DNA of 64,000 nucleotides from Adiantum capillus-veneris. Lineage: Eukaryota; Streptophyta; Polypodiopsida; Polypodiales; Pteridaceae. This document shows positions 33,180 through 44,961 of the stretch, one piece after another (position 1 is the first letter of the stretch; each line of letters starts with the position of its first letter). The notes under the pieces were generated by a model. It saw only the letters and a program-made list of their open reading frames with translations, did not search any database and was not told the origin of the DNA. A program made the translations under genes and the position numbers. The stretch is taken from NCBI GenBank assembly GCA_014529385.2, contig CM043963.1, positions 101,489,912 through 101,553,911 on the forward strand, in the 5' to 3' direction.

Positions 33180-34497
33180 CACTAGGTTGGTAATGGGACG
33201 CTTTTATGTCCTGTTAAGTTACCATTTTCCTTGAATTATGTCAAGAGCTTCAAAATGGACTTTGAGCTGCTATCTATCTAGAAAGTTGTCTCATGAGCTG
33301 AAAAAAACTCGACATTTTTTTGGAATATCAATTCCATCCTTAACCTTGTCCTTGCACAACATTTCACAACCTAAATGGTGTGAAAAAATGGGTCCTGTTT
33401 TTGGCTTTTTTCAACTTTTTGCAACTATACCACTCTAGAATTCATGTTTGTGAGGTCTATAATGCTAGAGAAATATCTTTAGTAGTCCTCAACATGTCCT
33501 GATGCTTCTAGGGACAAATAAATATTAAAGTTGTAAGTTATGACCAAATTACAAAAATTGTCAAATCCTGTTTTTAGCCAATTTTAGCTCTTCTATGATT
33601 TTTCTGGTGGTTCATGATATCCAAATGCATTTTTGATTTTCTATGTCGCATATTGTAACATAAAGCTAATATTCCTTGAGTTTTGGGGCACCTAATACCC
33701 TATTTTTCATAGTACACAAGGATGGTTGATTTTTTCAATTATAGAAGAAAACGAAACATTCTAGTATATCAAGTATAGCTTTTTCAATATTGTTAGTTTC
33801 TTGTGACAACTACATGCATTTTGTAGGTAGTAACCATATCTAGTCATAAGGATCAAATTTGGCTAGATATTGAATAGTTTCTATGGGATTCTACAACTCA
33901 TAATGTTGAACCCAGTTTTTTCATGTTTGTTGTATTTAGCACTTCACCTTTGTCCCCAAGATTCCCCTTGGTAAGAGATGTATTATTCTTTTGACATGCT
34001 CCATGGCTCCTTATGAACATAAAGGACAATAGGGAACTAGGAAAACATGCATATATTATTTGTATTGAGTGTGGCTATAGAAACTTTGATAATAGGTTTG
34101 CAGAATGGTAAAAATTCAACTTTTTTGTACCTATTTATTTTGGAAAAACAAAAAATAGTGAGTGAGAAGCAATCATATGTTCTAATCACCAACCCATTGA
34201 AGTTAACTAGGGAATTTATCTCAAGTCCTACAAAAATCCCTAATCTTATTTTTATGCAACAAAACGTAAGAAATGACTGTTTTGATGAAAATGCACTGGT
34301 CCATCAACTTTGGAGACTTGGTGTGACAAAAAGATGAGAAATTTTACAAGTTTCTTATTTTTTCCATGTGTAGTAGGCCTTGAACTATAACCTCATGAAA
34401 GGATTTTACAAAATGAGTGGATCTAATATGGTTTTGGAGGTTTTTTTCAAAACCGTGAAAGGACACTTTTATGTCCTGTTAGGTTACCAACTTAGTG
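33180..34497. mobile_element. 1.3 kb TTAA-flanked element with CACTA-like inverted ends
   Basis: The left end reads CACTAGGTTGGTAA and the right end, on the other strand, CACTAAGTTGGTAA. Both ends are flanked by TTAA (33176-33179 and 34498-34501). Next to each end lies the motif GGAC(A/G)CTTTTATGTCC in the same orientation, followed by TGTTA(A/G)GTTACC. Removing the element and one TTAA keeps the reading frame from 33179 to 34502, consistent with insertion into a protease gene. No transposase is encoded; the small ORF at 34047-34337 is unrecognised. Confidence 0.7.
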
Positions 34498-34501
34498 TTA
34501 A

Positions 34502-35118
34502 GGTAACCATTTTACCTTATTGATTAAATCAAGGAGTACACATTATTTCATATCTCTTAAGTGCATCAGAAATCTCATTTTGCCTGAACACCCTGATACA
34601 GACCTTACAATAGAAGTAGCTACAAGTAGAAAGGTTAGATCCTCTACTTGGGTAACTTGGATGGTCACAATACTTTTGCGAATTTCACAGTCTTACCTAT
34701 AGGAATCTACGATGGAATCCTAGGAATTGATTGGTTTAAAGCCAATGATGCTTACATACATTGTAAAGATGCTTCATTGACTTTTGAAAATTACCAAAAA
34801 TCTAGGGTTACAGTTACTAGGAAACGGAGAAAGTCTAAGCTCAGCCTAGTGAAATTTACCAAACTTATGAAGAGTCATAGGAAAAATGAAAGGATTTACA
34901 CATTAAAGCTTAACCCTAAGGAGAAGAAGATAGATTCACTTGAACCTAAATGGATAACAAAATTTGATAATGTTTTTCTCAAAGAACTTTCACAATTATC
35001 ACCCAAGCATGATGTTGATCATGCAATAGACCTTACTCCAAGAGCTCAACCAGGTGCCCGCAGACCTTACAAAATGTCAGTACCTGAATTTGTGGAACTC
35101 AATGAACAATTAGCTTAA
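34502..35118 (+). pseudogene. Protease and start of RT, chromovirus relic
   Basis: IKSRSTHYFIS at about 34523-34555 corresponds to the protease active-site block (normally D-S-G-S/A-T-H-x-F-I), with the catalytic Asp-Ser-Gly changed to Lys-Ser-Arg. The next frame gives YDGILGIDWFKAN at about 34708-34746, the closing block. The linker then leads to FDNVFLKELSQLSPKHDVDHAIDL, the typical start of the RT domain. A stop at 35116 follows. Confidence 0.75.
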
Positions 35119-35360
35119 CTCCTTGAACAAGGCTTCATTCGACCCAGCATTTCTCCATGGAGTACTCCTATTCTCTTTAATCAAAAGAAGGATGGTACTC
35201 TACGTCTTTGTATTGATTATCGTGGATTGAACCAGGTAACAATCAAGAATAAGTATGCAATACCAAGGATTGATGAACTGCTTGATTGATTACTTGGAGC
35301 TTCTATCTTCACAAAAATTGATCTTAAGTCAAGGTATTACCAAATCTGAATGCATCTCGT
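35119..35360 (+). pseudogene. RT fragment, chromovirus relic
   Basis: Translation shows [27 protein letters not shown] and IDELLD, then TKIDLKSRYYQI, the first RT blocks of a chromovirus. After 35360 the rest of RT, including the YxDD box, is gone, replaced by about 150 bases of unrelated or scrambled sequence. Several stops are present. Confidence 0.75.
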
Positions 35361-35581
35361 AAGTTATGTATACATGAGTTAAATTATCCTACACATGACT
35401 TAGAACTATTGTCCATTGTGCATGCTCTTGAAGTTTGGCCAAATATATATGCTTTATAGCAAAATTCTCTCAAATAGCAGGATCATTGCATGACTGAACA
35501 AGAAAGAATGTTAAGTACTCATGGACTTCTAATGGAAAAAATGCTTTTGACAAGCTCAAAGAGAAGCTTACCTCCCAACCA

Positions 35582-35970
35582 GTGGTTATGCTTCTAGATC
35601 TCTCAAAGCCATTTGAGTTCCAATGTGATGCTTGTGATGATTGCCTTGGAGAAGTTTTGCTTCAAGAAGGGCATGCCATAGCATATGAGAGCCAAAGACT
35701 CAATGCCGATGAAGGGGTCTTGGGCATATATGAAAAAGAGCTTTTAGCTATTCTACATGCCCTAGACACATGGCATCACTGTCTCTTGGGGGCCCCATTC
35801 ATCTTACAAATGGATCACAAAGCCTCAAGAACTTCATGACGCAAACCAAGCTTTTCGACAAACAAATGAGGTGGGAAAATTTTCTTTCCAAATTTAAATT
35901 TCATATTGCTCACAGTACTGGCAAGCACAATCAAGTGGTTGATGCACTTTCACAACGCGGCCAAGGGTAA
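35582..35970 (+). pseudogene. RNase H fragment, chromovirus relic
   Basis: FEFQCDACDDCLGEVLLQEGHAIAYESQRL matches the gypsy RNase H start (usually xxTDASxxGIGAVL), followed by EKELLAILHALDTWHHCLLGAPF with the catalytic Glu, and MDHKAS in place of TDHxxL. A one-base frame change near 35835 moves to the frame ending HNQVVDALSQRGQG, the usual end of this domain (ADALSR). Confidence 0.8.
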
Positions 35971-35989
35971 ATGTGGTGTCTGTAGCAAC

Positions 35990-37190
35990 TCAAAATGATC
36001 TATCTTTTACGATAGACGAGTATGCTTTGGACCAAGACTTTTAGTAGGTAATTACAGCCTTTGCATTAGGGAAGAAAAAAAGAACCATTCACATTGAAGG
36101 ATTGTTATCTTCCAAACGACAATAGGCTATGTGTTACTCACCAATACAATACGAAAGTCATGTATGAATCCCATGATTATCCTTATGCGAGGCAAAGAGG
36201 GATTCCATAATCTACTCTGCTAGGAGTAGAAATGTATTTCTTCTGGTCTACCACGAAAAGTAAACATACAAGAGTATGTTTCAAAATGCATGGTATACCA
36301 AAAATTAAAATTTTTGATCGAGGGAAGCAAATTGGATTGTTTGAGTCGCGACAGGCTTAGCAAGAAAACACACTCTATGCCTATTAAAAGGACTATTAAG
36401 GCACATCAGACGGCAACCCTCTTTAGATCTCAAATTCTCAAGTATCATGGCTTGCCAACATCCATAGTGTCGAACAAAGTCCCTAGAATGACCAGTAATT
36501 TCTAGAAGGGTCTCCTTGAGAATCTAGGAAGTAGATTAAATTTATCTTTCTCCCTATCATCCACAAATGGATGAGAAAAGTGAAATAACTAATCTAACCA
36601 TTCTTGAATCTACTAAAAGCCTATGTCATGAAAGTAGATCAACGCTCTAAATGAGAGAAGTACCTAACTCTTATAGAGTTAGCATACAATGATATTGTAC
36701 ATACGTACTTCTATGGGGAAATATCCTTTCGAGGTTAAAGAGGGAAGATCCAAAAGTCCCTTACTAGTTAAATTATAGGGGAAGATCTTCACTATTGATG
36801 AATATAGCCGAGACTTACAAGAATCTTTTCCAAATCTTAAAAAGGTTATATCCATCTCACAACAAAGGCAAAAAGGGATGTTGCTAATAAGCACAAAAGA
36901 GCCTTAGCCTTTAAGAAAAATGATTGGGTCTTGCTAAAGTTTCTCAAGGCTCGTCTAAGGCATACTACGGGCAAGAATCCTATGAGCCACCAACAATATT
37001 ATACTAAACTAGCAAAAAGATACTATGGTCCTTTCTTTCAAAAAATCTTAAGCCAATCAATGAGATGGCTTATTAGTTAAAGTTGCGCAACCATTGGGTC
37101 ATTCACAATGCTAACCATGTGAGTCTACTCAAGCCTTACAAAGGAGAGCCACAACAAGAACCAATAATGCCTCGACCTTCCATAGATTGA
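35990..37190 (+). pseudogene. Integrase remnant, chromovirus relic
   Basis: Blocks readable in three frames include YHPQMDEKSEITNLTILE near 36560-36610 (the usual YHPQTDGQTEVVNRTLE) and, near the end, KLAKRYYGPF near 37008-37040 and NHWVIHNANHVSLLKPYKGE near 37090-37150. Stops are many, and the zinc-binding part is hardly recognisable. Confidence 0.7.
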
Positions 37191-37199
37191 AGATCAAGA

Positions 37200-37385
37200 A
37201 GAGGTGTTGCAGCCCAAATTGATTCTTTGACACAAAGACACGGTACTAAGAAACGGTAACATTATCCAATGATATCTTGTTAATTTTAAGAATTATTCTT
37301 TTAAAGATGCTAGATGGATGCAAGGAACCTAGCTTAAGGATAATATGAACCTTATCAATGCTTACAATGCTACACTAGAGTAAGC
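37200..37385 (+). pseudogene. Chromodomain remnant
   Basis: After the integrase the sequence reads a chromodomain-like tail: a degenerate first strand, then FKNYSFKDARWMQGT, one stop, and LKDNMNLINAYNA. This matches the aromatic pocket and C-terminal helix of chromovirus chromodomains, which direct integration to heterochromatin. It identifies the relic as a chromovirus. Confidence 0.65.
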
Positions 37386-37742
37386 AAATGAAAATTTATT
37401 TTAAATGAACAATGTTTTTTCTTGTAAGATTCATTCTCTTTCTTTTAGTGTGAACAAAATTTAAGAAGTATGCATGCTTAGGATTATGTTTGTGGTGACG
37501 ACGTCTCCCAAACACCAATTAGAACTTGTCACTCTACTTTTGAAAGTATGATATGGACTAAAGAGCAGACATGCTTTTGGCCGCTAAGTCTCTCGAGCAC
37601 CAAATGGATTAGTCATCCATTCTGGAATGATGTCGTAGGGTAAAAAGGGATCATGTACCCGCTAAGAAACATGGACTAATGACTAGTCTTTAACTTCTCT
37701 ACCTCATAGTCTAGGACGATTATGATTTCAAGAGAGAGGTAA

Positions 37743-38780
37743 TGTCATAAAATATAATATCTAACTTTACCAAATGATTTTCTCATATTAAGTTGATCAT
37801 TTAATATGGGAAGATAAAAGGGGAACAAGAGTTAGGATATAGCTATGTGCTTCTAGAACTATCTCAACAGGGGACCAAAAGGAGAAATGGTTGCATCTCA
37901 ATAGGGGTAAAAAAGGAGACGGTCTACCAAAGAGCAATGTGCAATAAGTGCTTCTAGGTTTACCTCAGAAAGGGACCAAGAGGAGAGATGGTTACATCTC
38001 AATAGGGGTCCAAAAGTAGGTAGTCTATCAAAGAGCACTGTGCATCTAATGGATCTTAAAAGACCTTACGGTTAGCTTCATTAAAGACATCCAAAATTTA
38101 GTGTTAAAAAATCCTTTGACCTTGGGCAAAGGAAGCTAGGTCTGACCTTGAGGTGGGAATCCTACCCAAGCACAAGGTGCTTGTGAGCTTGCTAACTAAA
38201 GTGCCTAAAGTGTTTCTGGGAACCTTGCCCAAGCTTGAGGTGATTATCATGCTTAAATGACTAAGGTTCTTGAAGTGTTCAATTCAAAGATAAATTCTCA
38301 AGAGGCATAAATGATTCTATGCTTAATTGACCAAGTGCTTGAAGTGTTCAATTCACACCAAATGACTTAAGAAGCATAAAAGATACATGTCAAAATTCTC
38401 CACATGTGGCCCTCATGATGTGCTTGAATCCTATTGGATAGGATTTAAAGGGGTCCAATGATAATTTAGATGCATAAAAATATATAATTAAGTTCTTTCT
38501 CTCAAAGAGGAAAAAGAGGACACATGTCCAAATGATGTAATTAAAGAATACGCGCGAGAGAGAGAGAGGTGCACCAAGCTTGAGAGGGGGTATACTCTCC
38601 CACACATACACACATTCTCTCATTGTGTGGAGTGCAAAGTGCAAGAGCTCCATCTCCTTCTCCAAGGTTGTTGAGAAGTGGAGAGCCTACACTAGGCTAT
38701 GTAATGCAAATCCAACCAAGAGCGATGCTTCAATGCTTAAGCTTTACATCTTCTTCATCTTTGTTATTATGCTATGCTAA
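37743..38780 (+). repeat. Probable 3' LTR of the chromovirus relic (right end unresolved)
   Basis: A purine tract (CAAGAGAGAGG) ends just before TGTCATAAAATATAAT at 37743, the usual order of PPT then LTR start. The region holds two related 50-base blocks with GACCAAAAGGAGA and ATCTCAATAGGGG near 37860-38030 and a GA tract near 38553-38566. No second copy is in the window, so the LTR is inferred from position only. Confidence 0.35.
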
Positions 38781-40870
38781 GCAAGAAGAGTGATGATAAG
38801 TGAGGGACCATTTCTTTCTCCTATGAATGATTCTTCTTCCTCTTCCCTACCCTCATTCCCTGCTAGCTCCCTCCACCTTCAAAGTTGTTTGAGGCCTTGG
38901 GACTGAGGCTTGGGATAGTTAATTCTTTTTGCAAATTTTATGTTATGCTCGTGATGCATGAAGCTTTCCATCTTCATAGCATCACCAAGGTCATAAGGAA
39001 CACAAAGATTGTATTGTACCAAGTCTCTCTTGATGGGAGAATCTATAATTTGAACGCTTTGGAGGGGGGACCGGCTCCAAGTAAATCCGGTCCTCAACTA
39101 TTTTCATGCTCTCTAATAATCTCTCTCTTGAAAAATTATTATTCATGCCAAGTTAATTAAGTACTATGTTTATGTTTCTACCATCAATCAAGTTCACCCT
39201 CTATGTTCTGAAAGTGATTTCACAAAAAAGCTCACTCTAATTCTCTTAATTAATTATGCTATCCTCAAAGTTCATAGGCAATTTCCATTACATGAGATTT
39301 CCATTGATCATGTTGCTGACTTAGAGCTAGGTAGGAGTTGGCCATTGAGGGATCTTGAGCCACACAGGTCATTGCCTACACAGTCACATGTTGATGTCAT
39401 ACCTAGACCCATTACTTGCTTGTGCTACAAAGTTTACCATTGACATGGAGCAAGGTGCTAGTCAGTGGCTCGGATGACCATTAGATAGAGAGCAAAGCTA
39501 TTGCAGGTTTTATTGTTTGGAGAGAGTTCTCGTATCCCTCCTAGTTTTAGTAGACCCTTGATTTGTGCACATTGATTATGGTGCACTAGATACATACACA
39601 CATACTAGAGGCAATTTTTTCCCTTTGGGTTTTTTCCTTGTAGGCATCCAGGTATGAAACCTTAGTTTAGGATTTATTTTTATTTGCATATACGTAATAA
39701 AACTTTCATTTCTATAATGATACATCTTTCTAAACTTGGTAGTGTTTTGTTGATGATTTTGCAGCATAGATGGACTTTAGCTCACATAGCATGGATAGAT
39801 CAAGCTACAACATTGCATGATTATTTCCACAACTATCGAGGAGATGCATCACATACCTCTAGATGTACTACTTTCCGTGATTCATGCTTGTGGATATTTA
39901 TATTTTTTGATTATGGTTTTCCATGGTTTGATTGAGTGCATTTAGTTATGTTTTGTTAGCTTCCATTATAGATGTATAAATTTGTCTTTGATTTAGTTAA
40001 TTGACTTAGAGTTTAGTCTTATAGATGAGCCTTGAGGTTAGGAGGCCGTGACTTTAGGTTAACTCATTTACTTGACTACTAGTCCTAGTTGGTAAAATTA
40101 TTTGAATGTTTGAGACCTTAGGAGTGTTTTAGGCATAGAGAGGATTGCTCACTCAAACAACAAAGAACACTAGTGAGAAAACAAAGGAAATGGAAGCAGA
40201 AAACAAAAGATCCATAAATGGAAAATCTTAGGCTGGAAGAGAAATCCCATTTTGATCTTAGTACTTCACTCACATGTATTGCCTATGGTACTAGATCCCT
40301 AGATGTTTCCAGTGTGAGTGCTTTTCTTTGAGAAGAAAAAAGCCATGGACATACAAAATAAGCACACACGTCAAATGATTTCGACCCAATGTGAAAGAAA
40401 GAAATATGAAGAAAAGGAAAAGAAAGAAAAATGACATGAAAAAGACTTCTATTGAGCTTAAATTGAAAAATTCAAGCTTTTGTTTGGAGTTGTGAGAGTT
40501 AGTTGACTAATCAACTAATCAAAGTTGAAAGGCACAATTAGGGAATCTTGCATTTAATTAATCTTCCTAGCTTAGCTGGTACTAGAGTAGTTGTTTTAAC
40601 CTTAGTCATAGCTAACTAACCAATAGACTCATCCATAAGCCCAAAACTCTTGATTGATTAATTTTAGCAAAGTGCAAATTATTTGTCCTTAATGGCAGTG
40701 TCACATTTCATTATTCTTTGGATTTACTCATTTCCACATGTGCTTTACATTCCCCTCATGATTTATTGACATATAATTCATCTTTCTACCTCATTGATAT
40801 TTTTCTTTTGCAGGCACATCCTTCCTCAAACGTCTACCTCGACATGGCTCTGTCAAGGGCGACAAAGCTT
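38781..40870. other. Internal sequence of the outer element, no gene recognised
   Basis: About 2.1 kb with only short ORFs. It ends in the polypurine tract before the right LTR, so at least the last part is the 3' untranslated region of the outer element. A stretch near 39760-39935 reads an open frame in + sense (HRWTLAHIAWIDQATTLHDY) but matches nothing I know. Confidence 0.4.
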
Positions 40871-40883
40871 CAAAAGGGGGGAG
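40871..40883 (+). promoter_or_regulatory. Polypurine tract of the outer element
   Basis: CAAAAGGGGGGAG lies directly before TGTTGAT, the start of the right LTR. Confidence 0.8.
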
Positions 40884-41209
40884 TGTTGATAGACGAGCGT
40901 CAACGGCATACATTATTATTCTATTGATGTATACACATGTGTGTATACGTACCTTTCTTGTATCTACGGGCTCTATGAGAGTTTGAGCTTGTATTTGTGA
41001 GCATAGGCTTATTATGCACATTTGGGTGGCCGGGCACTTCTTTAAAAACCCTAAGTATAAATGTCAAAAGCTACAATGTGAAGCTCATTATTTTGAGAGA
41101 TAGGGTACGGTGGAGAGTAGAGAAGAGAGGTGGCTATGGAGATGTAGCTCCTCTCTCAAATTGTAGCTAGAATTGGGTTGATAATGCAAAGCTATTTGTC
41201 TCTCTATCA
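40884..41209 (+). repeat. Right LTR of the nested complex
   Basis: Starts TGTTGATAGACGAGC and ends near CTCTATCA. Aligns with 28830-29148. The next bases belong to CACTA transposase coding sequence on the minus strand. Confidence 0.75.
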
Positions 41210-41323
41210 TTCTCTCCCATGTCTCTATGTGTCATGATAGATGCTTAGATTTGTGATTATTCTCTAATTTTATCTAATCGAGGCAGTAGAGAAAAATGTT
41301 GTAGCACCTTCTGTGGAATTTTT
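41210..41323 (-). pseudogene. CACTA transposase, middle fragment
   Basis: Between the nested complex and solo LTR copy 2 the minus strand reads KIPQKVLQHFSLLPRLDKI then MTHRDMG, the TNP2 block normally written as PxKVLxYFPLxPRL followed by a Trp-His motif. It joins the N-terminal part at 42111 to the C-terminal part at 28829. Confidence 0.7.
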
Positions 41324-42110
41324 TGTTAGGAAATAAGACGTAGCTAAATAGATATTTGAGTAGATTACTTAATGGAGAGAGATAGATTTCACACACAAGA
41401 GATTATAGAGTAGAGAGAGAGAGAGAGAGAGTACACACGATATACGTAGTTCACCCAATGTGGGCTACGTCCACGGGAAAGCAGCCACTCAATGGTTTTA
41501 GTACTTCAAAACAAGAAGTAGTTTACAAAGGGATTATACCCTTAATGGAGCTCCCGCATTGCTTCACTCTAACCACCTCACACTCACCTTGTTGCATCAA
41601 CTTCACACTATGAAATGTGTGTAGAAATGGCCTCCTTTTATAGGCCAAAAGGGCTGCCCTGTCTTATGAGAGGCAGCCATGTGTAGCCGCCCTTGTGTGA
41701 ATAAGTCCAAATCGGACCCTTCAATCCACCCATGTGTGGCCGCCCTTGAGAAGACAAGTCCGCTTTTGAATTTGGCCACCGGCCACCGGCCATTGACTTT
41801 CGACCACCGGCCATCGGCCATTGACTACCGGACACCGGCCAACCAACCGGTTGTTTTCTGACCACTTTCCGACCGCCGTCCGGTCATAATATTCCGACGA
41901 AAAGGAATATTCTGGCGAGGGAAAAAAAGTTTCGGGGGCTTCCACTCCCGAGGCCCCTAAAGTTGCCCTTCGTTTTTGACTTTGAAAATTTTGGTTTCCG
42001 GTGAGTGATTTACCTTCACGCACGATGGCTTCTCCTCATAATGGGGGCCTTACAAATGTGCGCTTTTACCACAGAAAATTACAAGGGTAAATTAGGCTCC
42101 ATACTTAACA
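41324..42110 (-). repeat. Solo LTR, family S, copy 2
   Basis: Starts TGTTAGGAAATA and ends ATACTTAACA, matching 26232-26933 across its length, with some extra sequence near 41760-41960 (repeated CCACCGGCCA-type blocks). A TATA (CTATAAAAGG) on the minus strand lies near 41634-41643. It is flanked by T runs (TTTT, and C-TTTT), compatible with a 4-base duplication in a run of lysine codons of the CACTA gene. Confidence 0.8.
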
Positions 42111-42923
42111 CTTTTTTTTTGTAGATATCTATTTGATATCTCTCAAAATCATATTTTGGACACTTCTTTATGTCCACATATTTGCCCCTAAAAAGAATGC
42201 AGTCATTAGTACAAGCATGAATGGAATTGTAGTCCATCCACAGGGTTCACATGATCTTTCTTGCATTCTTTCTGGAATTTGGAATCACAGTATCAGCTGG
42301 CAAAATGTGCTCCTTTAGCAATCTACACAGAGAAACACAATAATATCTATTGTAATTTGGTACATTATAAATGTATAGCTTTTTATTGAAGTCAACACAT
42401 TGCAAGAGATTAACTAAAAATTTATGTGATGCTAGTGTCACTCCATTCAAACTTTTCTTGCATGTTGAGAAGAACCAAGAGAGCCTTCAATCTAGACACT
42501 CGTGCTCCATCATACAAGGACATGTCGACCTCAGTTTTCATGTCATCGTAGATGAACCTTTTTGAATCCATGATCATCTCGATCATTTCGTCCATCTTGG
42601 GCTTAAACATAGCGTGGTTGAGGATGTGCTTTGCATGGTCACCCTCCAAGATTGCAGAGGCTACATTTTGCGGCCTCACTATGCTGCTTGAGTAAAGCAC
42701 CTGCAAACATGTTTATTAGGTTACAATATTGCTGCTTGTTGGCCATCATTAGAGTCCAATGAGTTGTAGTAGATGGTTCAAACTTGCCAAAATTGTGAAC
42801 CTGCTGCAAAGAAATGCACCTTGTCCATTGCATAGCATGTTTGTATTGATTACAAGGACATAAGATCCTTGTTGCGAGATAGGCGTCTCGATCGGATGGC
42901 CCCACATCATCGTCGATACTCAT
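42111..42923 (-). pseudogene. CACTA transposase, N-terminal part
   Basis: ATG at 42923 opens MSIDDDVGPSDRDAYLATRILCPCNQ, a transposase-associated domain start with CPC. The next frame (42422-42706) reads DMKTEVDMSLYDGARVSRLKALLVLLNMQEKFEWSDTSIT and leads to LPADTVIPNSRKNARKIM, then DYNSIHACTNDCILFRGKY near 42180-42230. This order is that of TNP2-type transposases of plant CACTA elements. At least one frameshift and two stops occur. The end at 42111 meets solo LTR copy 2. Confidence 0.78.
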
Positions 42924-42993
42924 AATGACTATGAATACTCTAAACCCTTAATTAAACATAGGTTAACTCGTTTTATCTTTCTTCTCTTCTCTT

Positions 42994-43049
<56 letters not shown>

Positions 43050-43401
43050 CAATCAACCATAAATCACAGAGATCAGAACCACCGGATTATAATTTTATCT
43101 TTATTGGTAAATTCCTATATTTGTGGGTGCAACAAATCTGCACACCAATTTCTACATGAAAATCCATGTAGCGGGAAAAACCCCTTTACCTCTTGATTCG
43201 CTCAAGCCATGCCCTAGCTAGATAGTCTAGACTACCTCAAATTCTCTAGCCATGACCGATCCTTGCATATGTCGGTCGGCCGGTGCATATTTACTTCTTA
43301 TTTTTTTAAATTGTTATACCTAGACATTGGATTAAATCCACCAAGATTGTATCAGTTCGGTCTCATAGGTCATTTGTCCTTTTGAAGATGTTTAATATAA
43401 C

Positions 43402-43403
<2 letters not shown>
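42924..43403. other. Non-coding, (CT)n microsatellite at about 42995-43046
   Basis: Upstream region of the CACTA gene; a CT microsatellite preceded by CTTCT repeats, otherwise no recognised feature. Confidence 0.5.

Positions 43404-43473
<70 letters not shown>
43404..43473. repeat. (CT)n tract at the 3' end of the LINE
   Basis: About 70 bases of CT. On the minus strand it directly follows the LINE tail (TTCTTTCAAAGAGAGAG). Confidence 0.95.
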
Positions 43474-43476
<3 letters not shown>

Positions 43477-43726
43477 AAAGAAAGGTTCTTATATTACAAT
43501 GTTAGTTTACAGTTTACAGTTTGCTCAATATGAGCATACATGACTGCTGGAGTTCCTTATCTCCGAGGGTCATGACATCTTCGAGCACCCTATTTTTGAT
43601 TTCTTGTGATGGAATCCTAGTGCTCGATACATGTACGTGATCATAGAAGCTTATATTCCTCATGTTCCAGATGTACCATACATACCAAAGCAGGAAAGAA
43701 TGCAGGAAAAAAAGCATTGCTGAGTC

Positions 43727-44547
43727 CTATGTTTTGAAGAGTCCAAACATGCATATGAACTTTGTGAACTTGATTCCCCAAGCTTGATTCCACCAAAACT
43801 TGAACCATTGCCACAATCCCCTGACTTGACTACAATCCCAAAAGATGTGTCTCACTGTTTCGTTTCTATGACATACACTGCAGGCTCCTGTTCCAGTTCC
43901 CTTTTTGAGCATAAGCATTGCTGAGGGGATAGCTTCCATCACTACCCTCCACATAAATACCTTAAGCCTAAATGGCAATTGAAGCGTCCACAAGCTTGCA
44001 AGTACTTTAATCCACCAATCATTAGTTTGCGACATAGACCATTGTTGATTGCACCTAATGGCTACATCAACCTCAATATGGAGAGCAGCATAAAACTTAT
44101 CTGTTTTGCATGACCACCAACTTGCATGTGAAGAGGGTAGTTGCCAGTCTTTGTGTCTATCCTCTGCATTGACCAAAGCGATATGAGGTAAGGGGTGAAC
44201 CAACGCGCATAAATGGTTCCAAGCTATCCTAAGCCCATTGCCGAGTCTAAATTCCCTTCTTGCTACAAGAAACTCTTTTGGAATGTGACTAGCATCCATA
44301 ATCTGGCTAATTTGTACTATGCCTTTTTTGAACATAGAAAGGGATTTTTTTCCAATGAGCATTGCTGGCGGTGTCTGAAATACATGGCTCCAATAGACAA
44401 TCTCATCTCCTAACGAATTCCCTGTGTATCACTGGTGGCCATTCCACTGGAGTTTAGAGGCAATAATCTTCCAAGATGTAATCAGTATTTGCGACACAAT
44501 GAACCCAGTTTTAATGGGTGCTGTAGTAAAAAGCTTATCCCATGATG
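43727..44547 (-). pseudogene. LINE ORF2 C-terminal zf-RVT region
   Basis: WWIKVLASLWTLQLPFRLKVFMWRVVMEAIPSAMLMLKKGTG precedes CSVCHRNETVRHIFWDCSQVRGLW, the zf-RVT (C-x2-C...H...C) domain found at the C-terminus of plant LINE ORF2. The frame is open for 211 codons at 43727-44362; the piece up to the copia insertion at 44547 continues in another frame. Confidence 0.82.
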
Positions 44548-44737
44548 TGAAGGGGATCGGGGAGCACCACAGACGGAGAGTGAGAGAGAGAGAGAGAAGG
44601 AGACACACACGATGTGGGTGGGGAGACTCAAAGAGTGAGCAGCCCCCTATACACTTATGCTATGTATAAGGTATACAAGTCAGTGGGCGCCCAGACTCTG
44701 GGCGGCCGGGCAAGGCACAGACGCCTATACCCCAACA
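44548..44737 (-). repeat. 3' LTR of gag-only element
   Basis: 190 bases; contains GTGAGAGAGAGAGAGAGAAGG near 44579-44600. Its right end is followed by ACCTCCCACTTAAA, the complement of a polypurine tract. Confidence 0.93.
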
Positions 44738-44751
44738 ACCTCCCACTTAAA
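44738..44751 (-). promoter_or_regulatory. Polypurine tract of gag-only element
   Basis: Minus-strand TTTAAGTGGGAGGT immediately precedes the 3' LTR start TGTTGGGG. Confidence 0.75.
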
Positions 44752-44961
44752 GGCGACTGTGCCTTTAAGCAAGAGAACCTAGTCTAAAGACTACAAAAGG
44801 CGAGAGAAAACCGCTCTCAACCGATGCCCACTGGCTGGCTGTGATCGTGTGCATCCGGCTGTCCTTCTCCCGTGTAAGTCCATACACCACCAGACGTACC
44901 GCACACGTACTGCAAGTATGTACGCAATACCTGCATATCTCCCTCGTGCACTATGCCATCA

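Larger units (their letters stand above)
28830..41209 (+). mobile_element. Nested LTR-retrotransposon complex inserted in the CACTA gene
   Basis: Related direct repeats at 28830-29148 and 40884-41209 both start TGTTGA and share about 300 aligned bases. The right one is preceded by a polypurine tract (CAAAAGGGGGGAG), so the outer element runs on the plus strand. CACTA coding sequence touches it on both sides. Inside lies a plus-strand chromovirus relic (31.8-37.4 kb) with what looks like its own 3' LTR start at 37743, which suggests one element within another. No PBS was found after the left LTR, and no target duplication, so rearrangement has occurred. Confidence 0.65.

Noticed and set aside
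38390-39160. Small ORFs in the supposed chromovirus LTR and beyond
   Set aside because: No motif, no codon pattern and overlap on both strands.
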